Shown here in pieces: positions 27,294-35,959 of a stretch of 64,000 nucleotides of DNA. Every line of letters starts with the position of its first letter. Position 1 is the stretch's first letter. The DNA comes from Micromonospora_G sp044458865 (GTDB lineage Bacteria; Actinomycetota; Actinomycetes; Mycobacteriales; Micromonosporaceae), in assembly GCF_044458865.1 (NCBI RefSeq), contig NZ_JBITIH010000015.1, positions 155,036-219,035 on the forward strand. Direction: 5' to 3'. The notes under the pieces were generated by a model. It saw only the letters and a program-made list of their open reading frames with translations, did not search any database and had not been told where the DNA came from. The translations under genes were made by a program, and so were the position numbers.

Positions 27294-28145
27294 TCACGTG
27301 ACCCGCTGCAGGGCCTTCTCGCGACGAGCGGCCACGCTCGACCCCGACTCCCGTCGAGCCATCCGACGCAGCACGACCGGCGCCACGACCAATCCCACGA
27401 CCGCCCAGACCCCGAGTACGCCGAGGGTCTCCAGGTGCCGCCAGGACTGTCCGATCTCGACCGCCGAGAGGTTCTCCGGAAGCAGCGCCGATCTCATCCC
27501 CAACCCCAGCCAGTAGATCGGGAACACCTGCGCGACCCCCTGCAGCCAGGCCGGGAAGTTGGTGATCGGGTAGAAGATACCGGAGCTGGCGACCAGCCCC
27601 ATGATCGGCAACATGATCAGGCCCATGTTGCGCGGGTTGTCGAAGAGGGAGCCGAGGATCGCACCGATCGGCATGGTCGCGACCAGCCCGAGCACCAGCA
27701 CCCAGACCAGGGTCAGCCAGGCGGCCGGACTCGTCACCGTCAGGCCGTCGACCAGGAACAGACCGGGTACGAGCTGGAGGGTGGTGCTCACCACGGTGAT
27801 GCCGGAGATCAGCACGATCTTGCCGATCAGGTAGCCCAGCATCCCGTTCGGGACCGCCTTGGCCCGGAGCAGGGTGCCGTCCTCCCGCTCGACGATGAGC
27901 TGCTGGGCCACGTTGACCAGCCCGCCGAAGGCGACGCCCATGCCGATCGCACTCGGCAGGGTCCGCGACCCGAGCGAGAAACTCGTCCCGGGCACGGTGA
28001 CGTCCCGGGTGAAGAACATGACCGCGAGCAGGATCGCGGTGGGAAAGAAATACGTCCAGAGGTTCTGGGCGGTGGTGAACGACTGACGTAGCTCGATCCC
28101 GCCACGCACGAGCCCGGACCGGACCGCGGTCAGCACCGGTGTCAT
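27294..28145 (-). CDS. ABC-2 type exporter, permease subunit
   Basis: 283 residues with six hydrophobic segments in the ABC-2 pattern: an N-terminal anchor (FFPTAILLAVMFF), GMGVAFGGLVNVAQQLIVER, IVLISGITVVSTTLQLVPG, the VWVLVLGLVATMPIGAILGS segment, MGLIMLPIMGLVASSGIFYP and a C-terminal one. The REDGTLLRAKAVPNG cytoplasmic loop is typical. Its ATG overlaps the stop of the ATPase gene by four bases (ATGA). Together they form an exporter for an unknown substrate, such as a lipid, peptide or drug. A basic tail follows the last segment. Confidence 0.9.
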   Translation of the reverse strand: MTPVLTAVRSGLVRGGIELRQSFTTAQNLWTYFFPTAILLAVMFFTRDVTVPGTSFSLGSRTLPSAIGMGVAFGGLVNVAQQLIVEREDGTLLRAKAVPNGMLGYLIGKIVLISGITVVSTTLQLVPGLFLVDGLTVTSPAAWLTLVWVLVLGLVATMPIGAILGSLFDNPRNMGLIMLPIMGLVASSGIFYPITNFPAWLQGVAQVFPIYWLGLGMRSALLPENLSAVEIGQSWRHLETLGVLGVWAVVGLVVAPVVLRRMARRESGSSVAARREKALQRVT

Positions 28146-29113
28146 CGGACAACCTCCTCGAACGTACGCGCCGCCGTGGCGGCCCGCCCCGACTCGAACT
28201 CCCGGACCATGGCCATGTAGGTGTCCTCCAGGCTGGCCCGACGTACCTCCAGGTCGGCGATGGACTCACCGTGCTGGCGGAACAGTTCCCGGACGAACCG
28301 GGTGGCGTCCACGGTGGTGTGCACGAAACGCTGGTCGTCGTGGGTCCAGCGGATTTCCGCCTCGGTAGACATCCGTCGGGAGAGTTCGTCGGCCGAACCG
28401 TCCGCGATGATCCGGCCACCGGCCAGGATCAGGATCCGGTCGGCAAGCTTCTCCGCCTCGTCCAGGTCGTGCGTGGTCAGCAGAATCGTGGTGTCGTCGG
28501 TGTCGGAGAGCCGGTGCACCAGGTCGTGGAACTCCCGCCGGGCGGCCGGGTCGAAACCAACCGTCGGCTCGTCGAGGAAGAGCAGCTCCGGGCGGCCGAC
28601 GATGCCGATCGCCACGTCGAGCCGCCGCCGCTGCCCACCGGAGAGCTGGCCGACGCGCTTGCCGGCGTGCTCGGTCAGCCCGACCGCCGCCACCAGCTCG
28701 TCGACGTCCCACGGGCGACGCACCTGCCCGGTGGAGTACGGCACGTAGTAGGAACCGATCTGGGCGAGCAGTTCGCGTACCCGCCACTTGGCGTGGTCAC
28801 GCCAGGACTGAAGGACCACGCCGAGCCGGGCCCGCCACCGCTCGTCACCGTGTCCCGGGTCCACACCGAGCACACTGACCTCACCCGCGGAACGCATCCG
28901 GAAGCCTTCGAGGATCTCGATGGTGGTGGTCTTGCCAGCCCCGTTCGGGCCGAGCAGCGCCAGCACCTCGCCCCGGCGCGCGGTGAACGTGACGCCGTCG
29001 AGCACGTCGTTGGCGCCGTAGCGCATGCGCAGGTCGCGTACGTCGAGCACGGTCGACCCGTCGGTCCGGCCGGCGACCCGGGCGGGCGCGTTCAGCTCCT
29101 GCAACCCCGTCAT
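28142..29113 (-). CDS. ABC exporter, ATP-binding subunit
   Basis: 323 residues. Walker A GPNGAGKTT, signature LSGGQRRRLDVA, Walker B LLFLDEP and H-loop LLTTHDLDEAE are all intact. The D-loop reads VGFDPAARRE rather than the more common TGLDP. The C-terminal 80 residues follow the DrrA-like regulatory extension of antibiotic and lipid exporters. It heads a minus-strand series: ATPase, permease and XRE regulator, with the patatin, acyltransferase and cutA genes further downstream. The plus-strand lectin gene diverges from it. Confidence 0.92.
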   Translation of the reverse strand: MTGLQELNAPARVAGRTDGSTVLDVRDLRMRYGANDVLDGVTFTARRGEVLALLGPNGAGKTTTIEILEGFRMRSAGEVSVLGVDPGHGDERWRARLGVVLQSWRDHAKWRVRELLAQIGSYYVPYSTGQVRRPWDVDELVAAVGLTEHAGKRVGQLSGGQRRRLDVAIGIVGRPELLFLDEPTVGFDPAARREFHDLVHRLSDTDDTTILLTTHDLDEAEKLADRILILAGGRIIADGSADELSRRMSTEAEIRWTHDDQRFVHTTVDATRFVRELFRQHGESIADLEVRRASLEDTYMAMVREFESGRAATAARTFEEVVR

Positions 29114-29285
29114 AGACCTTCACCTCCCCGTCTAACCAGTAGGCCAGACCATAGCATGAGTACTACATTCTGAAGCAGTCTCATTTCTGGCAGCCGCATT
29201 TTCCTGCCCGCACCGGCGCTGGGTAACATGAGCCCGCCCCGATGCTTCCCGTAAAGCCCCGTCCGGCGGCTGAGGAGACCAGGAA

Positions 29286-30485
29286 GTGCCCCTATCGCAG
29301 GGCGTCGATGCCCTCACCCGGCTCCGCCGCACGATCTTCCGTACGCCCGGTCCACTGCGCTGGGTCGCCATCGGCACCGCGCTCGGCCTGGTTCTCCTGC
29401 TCGTACTCTTCGGAGTCGTGTTCCGGACCGGACTCGGCATCGTGCCGGTGGTCGGCGCCCGGGAACCCGACGGTGGCAACCGGGTCGGCGCCGCGGCACC
29501 GATCGGCATCGCCCCCAGTCCGGGGACCTCACCGAAGCCACTGCCGGACGAATACCTACCCCTGGTACTGGCCGCCGGCAAGGTCTGCCCGGAACTGCCG
29601 GCGCCCCGGATCGCCGGGCAGGTGATGGCCGCCTCCGGCTTCACACCCGGAATCCTCGGCGAGGACGGCGCGGAGGGGGTCGCACAGTTCCGACCCGAAC
29701 TCTGGCAGGCGTACGCGCCCTCCACCGCGGCCTCGGCGACGGACCCCGCCGTGGCCGTACCCACCCTCGGCCGGGCCATGTGCGGCCTGGTCGACGAACT
29801 CGCCCCGCTCGACGGGGACGCCTACCTGACCGCGCTGGCCGCGTTCCAGTGGGGACCGGAGGCGATCCGGGAGGCCGGCGGGCTGCCCGACGCCCCGAGC
29901 CTGCGCGCCTTCGCCGACATGGTGTCGGACTACACCGCCTACTACGCGCGGGATCCGCGACTCTCCGGCGCCTCGCCCACCCCCACCCGGCGAACCAACC
30001 CGACCGGACCGACACCGAGCGGACCGACGGGCACGGCCAGCGCGCCGGGCAACGGCACCCCGAACCCCACCAGCCCCGGCACCAACCCCAGTGGCACCCC
30101 CAAGCCCCCGGCGACCACCACCACCGCGCCGCCGCCCCCACAGACGCCGGTCTGGCAGGAACGGGTCATCCGGTCCGGCTCCGCGCTCCGCCCCAACCAG
30201 TCCTGGACCTCGAACCGGTTGGAACTCACCCTGACCGGCGACGGCGACATCGTCCTGCGGGACCAGGGACGGACGGTGTGGCGGTCGGGCACCGCAGGGA
30301 GAGGCGGTCAGATCCTGGTCTTCCAGGGCGACGGCAACCTCGTCCTGTACTCGCGGTACGGCGCGACTCTCTGGAGTTCGCGTACCGCGCGCAACAACGG
30401 CGCGACGCTGGTCCTGCGGGCGGACGGAAACGTCGTCATCTCCGACGACGGCAGGAGCATCTGGCAGACCGGGACCGCGAGCTGA
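29286..30485 (+). CDS. Membrane-anchored B-lectin protein with degenerate transglycosylase-like domain
   Basis: 399 residues, GTG start. A basic N-terminus and one membrane segment (26-47) put the rest outside the cell. Residues about 105-225 resemble a lytic transglycosylase SLT domain, with ASGFTPGILGEDGAEGVAQF followed by RPELW. The Glu that normally precedes SGF is Ala here (A116), so the catalytic residue appears to be missing. A Pro/Thr/Gly-rich linker (about 228-285) leads to a bulb-type lectin domain (288-399). One perfect mannose site is present (QGDGNLVLY), and two degenerate ones (TGDGDIVLR and RADGNVVIS). It probably binds cell-wall or external glycans rather than cutting them. 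The Ser/Thr kinase gene follows 120 bases downstream. Confidence 0.82.
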   Translation: MPLSQGVDALTRLRRTIFRTPGPLRWVAIGTALGLVLLLVLFGVVFRTGLGIVPVVGAREPDGGNRVGAAAPIGIAPSPGTSPKPLPDEYLPLVLAAGKVCPELPAPRIAGQVMAASGFTPGILGEDGAEGVAQFRPELWQAYAPSTAASATDPAVAVPTLGRAMCGLVDELAPLDGDAYLTALAAFQWGPEAIREAGGLPDAPSLRAFADMVSDYTAYYARDPRLSGASPTPTRRTNPTGPTPSGPTGTASAPGNGTPNPTSPGTNPSGTPKPPATTTTAPPPPQTPVWQERVIRSGSALRPNQSWTSNRLELTLTGDGDIVLRDQGRTVWRSGTAGRGGQILVFQGDGNLVLYSRYGATLWSSRTARNNGATLVLRADGNVVISDDGRSIWQTGTAS

Positions 30486-30605
30486 CCAACGCCTCGCCGG
30501 CCGTGGGGAGCGGCCGACGAAGCGGGTACCCCAGAGCCGGAAACCCCGGCCCGACCAGGGGTTGACGGCAGGTGCCGGGTCGGACCGTCGATCGTTGACA
30601 GAACG

Positions 30606-32228
30606 ATGACATTCACGCAACCTGATACGATCCCCCTCCCCAGGCAGGTGCTGCACACGATGGCTGCGCTGTACGCGGGCGGTCTACTCGCCCGCAGGTA
30701 CCGACTCATCGACCAGATCGGCGCGGGCGGCATGTCCGTCATCTGGCGCGCCCGCGACGAGGTACTCGACCGGGTCATCGCGATCAAGGTCCTCGCCGCG
30801 TCGCTCGCCGCCGACGCCAAATTCCGTGACATGGTCCGCGAGGAGGCACGCGCCGCCGCCCAACTCGTCCACCCGCACGTCACCGCCGTACACGACTACG
30901 GCGAGGAGATCGCCCCGGACGGCGCCGTCACCGCCTTCGTGGTGATGGAACTGCTCACCGGTGAAGAGTTGGAAGCCCGGTTGCGGGGCGGTCCGCTGCC
31001 CTGGGCCGACTCGGTGGAGATCTGCGCCCAGGTGGCTGAGGCCCTGGCCGAGGCGCACGAACTCGGCATCGTGCACCGGGACATCACCCCGTCCAACGTC
31101 ATGATGACCTCGGTCGGCGCGAAGGTGCTCGACTTCGGCATCGCCACCCACGTCGGTGCGCCAGACGAGGACGAGGACGGCGAGACCTTCGGCACGCCCG
31201 CGTACGTGGCGCCGGAACGGCTCGACGGGACTCCGGCGCAACCCGCCACCGACACGTACTCGCTGGGTGTGCTGCTCTACGAGACGCTGACCGGACGGGT
31301 GCCCTATCCCGCCGAGACCTGGGACGACCTGACCGAGGCGCTGCGTACCGGCGGTCCCGTGCCGCCGCTGACCGGCGTACCCGGGCTGCCACCGAAGGTG
31401 GCCGACGCCTGCCTGCGCTGCCTGGCCCGCGATCCGGCCGACCGGCCGACCACCAGGGAGGTTGCCGAACTGCTCCGCGGACAGTTCCTCGCCGCCGAGC
31501 CACCACCACCGGCCGGTGCGGCACCGCCGCCCAGCCGACCGGCGATCGTCGCCGAGCCGTCGCCCTCCCCGACCGCGACGATCCCACCGACGCCGAACCC
31601 GCCAGCCTGGTCGTACGAGCGGACAGCCACCGCCGTACGGGTGCTGCCCGCCCTCGGCGAGCCGGCCGGATCCGGTCCCGGTGCACTGGCCACCGCACCC
31701 GTACGCCGCCCGGAGCAGAGCAGTGTCCGCTCCCGGATCGGAACGCTCGGACTCGCCTTCGGCGCGGTCGCCGTACTCGGACTGGCCGTGGTCATCGGCG
31801 CCCTGATCAGCGGCCCGCGCCAGCCCCGACAGGTCGGCCTCCCCACCGCCCCGATGCCGAGCATCTCCGCACCGGCGCCGTTCGCGAACGGGTCGACGCC
31901 GTCCAGAACACCAACCACTGCTCCGGTCAGACCGACGCCGACCAAACCGGTCGTCGTGACCGCGGCGACGTTCCCGGAGGCGGTGGCGGAACTCGACCGG
32001 TTGATCGGCAACGGCCTGGCCGCTGGCGCGATCCGCGGAGATGTCGGACTCGACCTGCGCAACCAGCTACGCAACCTGCAGACGTCGATGATCTCGGGAC
32101 CGATCGACCTGGTCGGACCGGTTGACCTGCTCAGGCAGGCGGTGGCGACCCGAGTGCACGAAGGTGGCATCAGCCGCGACTACGCCAAGCAACTGGACGC
32201 GGCCCTGGCCCAACTCACCGCAACCTGA
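30606..32228 (+). CDS. Transmembrane Ser/Thr protein kinase (PknB-like)
   Basis: 540 residues; a second ATG at 30660 may be the real start, since the kinase domain begins soon after it. Visible elements: Gly-rich loop IGAGGMSVIW, catalytic K61 in AIKVL, the HRD motif at 157-159, DFG at 176-178 and FGTPAYVAPE in the activation segment. The catalytic loop reads HRDITPSN, with Thr in place of the Lys usual in HRDxKxxN Ser/Thr kinases. A Pro-rich juxtamembrane stretch, one membrane segment (about 388-410) and a short extracellular part without PASTA repeats follow. Targets are unknown; the FHA protein and the lectin protein are candidates by proximity only. Confidence 0.88.
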   Translation: MTFTQPDTIPLPRQVLHTMAALYAGGLLARRYRLIDQIGAGGMSVIWRARDEVLDRVIAIKVLAASLAADAKFRDMVREEARAAAQLVHPHVTAVHDYGEEIAPDGAVTAFVVMELLTGEELEARLRGGPLPWADSVEICAQVAEALAEAHELGIVHRDITPSNVMMTSVGAKVLDFGIATHVGAPDEDEDGETFGTPAYVAPERLDGTPAQPATDTYSLGVLLYETLTGRVPYPAETWDDLTEALRTGGPVPPLTGVPGLPPKVADACLRCLARDPADRPTTREVAELLRGQFLAAEPPPPAGAAPPPSRPAIVAEPSPSPTATIPPTPNPPAWSYERTATAVRVLPALGEPAGSGPGALATAPVRRPEQSSVRSRIGTLGLAFGAVAVLGLAVVIGALISGPRQPRQVGLPTAPMPSISAPAPFANGSTPSRTPTTAPVRPTPTKPVVVTAATFPEAVAELDRLIGNGLAAGAIRGDVGLDLRNQLRNLQTSMISGPIDLVGPVDLLRQAVATRVHEGGISRDYAKQLDAALAQLTAT

Positions 32229-32232
32229 CCCG

Positions 32233-32283
32233 AAGGAAGGGCCCCTTGTTATCGCATTCTGTATAGGAAGGGGCCCTTCCAAA
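32233..32283 (+). repeat. Dispersed two-arm palindromic element, copy 3
   Basis: AAGGAAGGGCCCCT, core TGTTATCGCATTCTGTATA, GGAAGGGGCCCTTCC. It begins 4 bases after the kinase stop codon and has the same orientation as that gene. The core differs from copies 1 and 4 at one or two bases, while the right arm is a perfect palindrome. Confidence 0.9.
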
Positions 32284-32410
32284 CGGCTGTCCAGCCGACG
32301 CCTTCACAGAAGTCGCGGTGGGACCGGCCGCGAACACCGGCATCGCCGCCGCGACGGCACCCACCCCCGGCACGCCGGCCCGGGGGCGACGCGTGAACGC
32401 CGACGGACGG

Positions 32411-33577
32411 TCAGGAGACGACGAGCGACTGGATGCTGACCGCCGCCGCACCACGCGCCCACTCCTCGAACGGGAGCGGGCGGATGGAGAGAGGGCACTG
32501 GGCGGCGGCGCCGAATGCCTGGCGTTCGAAGCCCGCTCGGATGTGCGGTTCGAACAGGTCGTAGACGGCCAGCCCTTCACCGGACACGACGATCCGGGCC
32601 GGGCCGACCAGGTTCGCGACCGCCGCGATGCCGGTGCCGATCGCGTTGCCGGCGCGGGCGAAGACGGCGGCGACCCGTTCGTCGCCGGCTCGGGCCAGGG
32701 CTACCGCGTCGTCGATGGTGAGGTCGGGCCGACCGGTCCGGTCCCGGGCCTGTTCGACGATGGCGTACGTGCCGGCGATGGACTCCACGCAGCCCCGCCC
32801 GCCGCAGTGGCAGCTCGGGCCGGTCGCGTCGATGCCGATGTGGCCGACCTCGCCAGCCACTCCGTGCGACCCGGAGACCAGCCGGCCGTTGACGACCAGG
32901 CCACAACCGATGCCGGTGCCGACGGTGACGAGGGCGAAGGACTCGACGCCGACGCCCTCGCCGAACCAGTGTTCGGCGGCGGTCAGCGCCTTCACGTCGT
33001 TTTCCACGGTGACGCTGAGCCCGGTGAGCAGACTCGCCTGCTCGCGCAGTGGCACGTTGTGCCAGCGCAGGAAGGGCGAGTATCGGACCAGGCCGCTGCT
33101 GCGGTCCACGTCCCCGGAGATGGCCAGTCCGAGCCGACGAGTGCGCTGGCGGTAGTCGTCGGGACCGTCGAGCAGTTCGTCGACGAGTTGGCCGAGTTCG
33201 CCGAGGACCACCTCGACACCGGTGTCGGTCAGCGGCCGGTGGGCCGCTGACCGTACCCGCGCTCCGAGGTCGCAGACCACGCCGATCAGCTCGTCTGCGG
33301 TGATCTTCACGCCGACGAAGAACTCGCGGTCGCTGCGGATGGCGAGCGGACTGGCCGGGCGTCCGGCCCCCGGTCCGGTCCGTTCGGTCGCGGCGAGTTC
33401 GTGCAGGTAGCCCAGTTCGATGAGCGGTCGCGCGGCCTTGGTGACCGCCGCGGACGAGAGTCCGAGCCGGCGGGCGAGGGTGACTCGGCTGAGTGGACCC
33501 TCGGTCAGCACGGCGGTGAACACGGCCGTTGCCGCCGGGGCCACGGAGAGGCTGCCCGGGCCGGTCTCGGGAAACAT
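32411..33577 (-). CDS. ROK-family transcriptional regulator
   Basis: 388 residues: an N-terminal winged helix-turn-helix (LSRVTLARRLGLSSAAVTKA, about 28-50) and a ROK sugar-kinase-like domain with the zinc site CHCGGRGCVE and the VTVGTGIGCGLVVNG nucleotide/sugar loop. GEVGHIGID supplies the usual His and Asp. It is divergent from the alpha-galactosidase gene, with an AT-rich inverted repeat between them, so it most likely represses the alpha-galactoside operon and is released by a sugar. Whether it also phosphorylates a sugar is open. Confidence 0.9.
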   Translation of the reverse strand: MFPETGPGSLSVAPAATAVFTAVLTEGPLSRVTLARRLGLSSAAVTKAARPLIELGYLHELAATERTGPGAGRPASPLAIRSDREFFVGVKITADELIGVVCDLGARVRSAAHRPLTDTGVEVVLGELGQLVDELLDGPDDYRQRTRRLGLAISGDVDRSSGLVRYSPFLRWHNVPLREQASLLTGLSVTVENDVKALTAAEHWFGEGVGVESFALVTVGTGIGCGLVVNGRLVSGSHGVAGEVGHIGIDATGPSCHCGGRGCVESIAGTYAIVEQARDRTGRPDLTIDDAVALARAGDERVAAVFARAGNAIGTGIAAVANLVGPARIVVSGEGLAVYDLFEPHIRAGFERQAFGAAAQCPLSIRPLPFEEWARGAAAVSIQSLVVS

Positions 33578-33590
33578 ACGCGAAACCTAG

Positions 33591-33621
33591 AATCAATAAT
33601 TAACTTCGTCAAGTATTGATT
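33591..33621. promoter_or_regulatory. Candidate operator between the ROK regulator and alpha-galactosidase genes
   Basis: AATCAATA (33591-33598) and TATTGATT (33614-33621) form a perfect 8-bp inverted repeat with a 15-base spacer in an AT-rich island, unusual in this GC-rich window. It lies 13 bases from the ROK start and about 100 bases from the alpha-galactosidase start. It fits a ROK-type operator for autoregulation and control of the sugar operon. Confidence 0.55.
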
Positions 33622-33721
33622 TCGGCGCGGCGACGGTCCTACGCTCGGCGGCACTTACGGCCCGCCCCCCACCCCCGGCCCGGCGGAGCCACCACCCGTT
33701 AGCCGCACAACCGAGGAACCG

Positions 33722-35815
33722 ATGCCCACCGTGCTGTTTCACCCCGACCATCGCCTGTGGCTGCTGCGCGGGCCGACCGCGGCGTACGCCGTCCGGCTCG
33801 CCGAGGACGGCGCCGTGCGGCATGTCCACTGGGGTGCGCCGATCACACTCGACCAGGCGGTTCAGGCGGGCGAGCGCACCTCGCCGGCGGCGAGCAGCTT
33901 CGAAGCGGTGGCCGGGGTGGACGAACTGACGGTGGAGGGCGGTGCCCGTTTCGGCCCGCCCAGTCTGCTCGTACGGTTCTCCGACGGCACCCGCGCCCTC
34001 CAGTGGCGGTACGCCGGCCACGACGTCGACGGTGGGCACCTGAGCATTCACCTGGACGATCAGCACTACCCGCTACGAGTGACCCTGCACTACCACATGC
34101 ATCCGGACAGTGACGTACTCGAACGGTGGACAACCGTCCGGAACCTCGACGCCCACCACCCGGTCACCCTGCTCCGCTGCGACTCGGCGACCTGGACTGT
34201 GCCGGGCCGGCCCCACTACCGCCTCAGTCACCTGGTCGGCGGCTGGAACAGCGAGTTCCAGCTACGGCGTACCGAGATCCCGGTGGCCGAGACGGTGCTG
34301 ACCAGCCGGCGCGGCATGACCAGTCACCACGCCAACCCCTGGATCGCCGTCGATGACGGCACCGCCACCGAGGAGCACGGCGAGGTCTGGAGTACCGCGC
34401 TGGCCTGGAGCGGCAGTTGGCGGATCACCGTGCACCGCGACCCGGTCGGCCGGACGACCTGGACCGGCGGCTTCGGCCACGAGGGGCTGACCTGGACCCT
34501 CGCACCCGGCGAAGCTCTGGACACGCCGACCGTCGCCGGCCTCTACAGCGTCGGCGGATTCGGGTCGGCCAGCCGCGCCTGGCACGGATACGTCCGCCGG
34601 CACGTGCTGTCGCACCCCGACGAGACCCGGCCGGTCCTCTACAACTCCTGGGAGGCGACCGGCTTCGACGTCGACGAGGCCGGCCAGATGGCCCTCGCGG
34701 CCCGCGCGGCGAGCCTCGGCGTCGAACTGTTCGTGATGGACGACGGCTGGTTCGGCGCCCGCAGCAGCGAACATGCCGGCCTCGGCGACTGGGTTCCCAA
34801 CCCGGCCCGTTTCCCCACCGGCCTGCGCCCGCTCGCCAGCGAGGTACGCCGGCTCGGCATGCGGTTCGGGCTCTGGGTGGAGCCGGAGATGGTCAACCCC
34901 GACAGCGACCTGTACCGGGCGCACCCGGACTGGGTGCTGCACATGGCGAACCGCGACCGCACCGAGATGCGCCACCAACTGGTACTCAACCTGGCCCGAC
35001 CGGACGCCGCCGAGTGGACCCACTCATGGCTCGACCGTCTGGTCAGCAAGCACGACATCGACTTCCTCAAGTGGGACGCCAACCGCCCGTTCACCGAGGC
35101 TGGATGGCCCGGCCACGGTGACCCCGACCGGCTCTGGATCGCACACACCCGCGCCGTCTACCAGATCATGGACCGGCTCCGGGCGGACCACCCGGACCTG
35201 CGGATCGAGGCGTGCGCCGGCGGCGGCGGGCGCGCGGACCTCGGCGTGCTGGCCCGTACCGACCAGGTGTGGACGTCCGACAACACCGATCCGGTCGACC
35301 GGATCGGCATCCAGCACGGGTTCGGTCAGCTCTACCCGGCGCAGGTGATGGGCGCCTGGGTCACCGACAGCCCGAACGTCGCCACCGCCCGACGTACCCC
35401 GCTGCGCTTCCGCTTCCACGTCGCGATGGCCGGCGTGCTGGGCATCGGCGGCGACCTCACCGCCTGGACCGAGGAGGAGCTGACCGAGGCGGCTGGACTC
35501 ATCGCCACGTACAAGCTGATCCGGCCGGTGGTCCAGCACGGGACGGCGTACCGGCTTCGCGGCGACGGCACGCTGACCGGCATGCAGTACGTCCACGGTG
35601 ACGACCACGTACTGCTCGCCTGGTGCCCCACCCGACGGTTCGGCCACCAGCCACCACCGCTCCGCCTGGCCTCGGTCGACGTCGCCGCGACCTACCGCGA
35701 CCTGGAGTCCGGGGCGACGTACCCGGGCGCGCTGCTCCGGCATGCCGGGCTCCCCCTCGACCTGCCACCGGGCGACCACGCCAGCACCCTCGTCCGGCTA
35801 CGGCATCTCGGCTAG
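33722..35815 (+). CDS. Alpha-galactosidase, glycoside hydrolase family 36
   Basis: 697 residues, the length of GH36 enzymes. N-terminal beta-supersandwich (1-300), then the catalytic barrel with FVMDDGWFGAR (338-347), nucleophile D452 in LKWDANRP, ACAGGGGRADLGVL (498-511) and acid/base D520 in TSDNTD. It releases terminal alpha-galactose from melibiose, raffinose or larger galactosides. There is no signal peptide, so it acts on imported sugars. It is divergent from the ROK regulator and followed by the importer genes, consistent with a galactoside utilisation operon. Confidence 0.94.
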   Translation: MPTVLFHPDHRLWLLRGPTAAYAVRLAEDGAVRHVHWGAPITLDQAVQAGERTSPAASSFEAVAGVDELTVEGGARFGPPSLLVRFSDGTRALQWRYAGHDVDGGHLSIHLDDQHYPLRVTLHYHMHPDSDVLERWTTVRNLDAHHPVTLLRCDSATWTVPGRPHYRLSHLVGGWNSEFQLRRTEIPVAETVLTSRRGMTSHHANPWIAVDDGTATEEHGEVWSTALAWSGSWRITVHRDPVGRTTWTGGFGHEGLTWTLAPGEALDTPTVAGLYSVGGFGSASRAWHGYVRRHVLSHPDETRPVLYNSWEATGFDVDEAGQMALAARAASLGVELFVMDDGWFGARSSEHAGLGDWVPNPARFPTGLRPLASEVRRLGMRFGLWVEPEMVNPDSDLYRAHPDWVLHMANRDRTEMRHQLVLNLARPDAAEWTHSWLDRLVSKHDIDFLKWDANRPFTEAGWPGHGDPDRLWIAHTRAVYQIMDRLRADHPDLRIEACAGGGGRADLGVLARTDQVWTSDNTDPVDRIGIQHGFGQLYPAQVMGAWVTDSPNVATARRTPLRFRFHVAMAGVLGIGGDLTAWTEEELTEAAGLIATYKLIRPVVQHGTAYRLRGDGTLTGMQYVHGDDHVLLAWCPTRRFGHQPPPLRLASVDVAATYRDLESGATYPGALLRHAGLPLDLPPGDHASTLVRLRHLG

Positions 35816-35959
35816 CCGGGATGCGCACCCCCGACCGACCGAGGCCGATCTGCGCACCTGGGCGGCCGACCATGCACCAGCCACACCACGCCCACCGAAC
35901 GCACCGACAGCCAGACACCGGCGAGATCCGGTGTCCGAACCCTCACTGGGAGGTTCCCC

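Noticed and set aside
29286..30485. The lectin protein as an active lytic transglycosylase
   Set aside because: The Glu expected before SGF is Ala, so catalytic activity is not supported.
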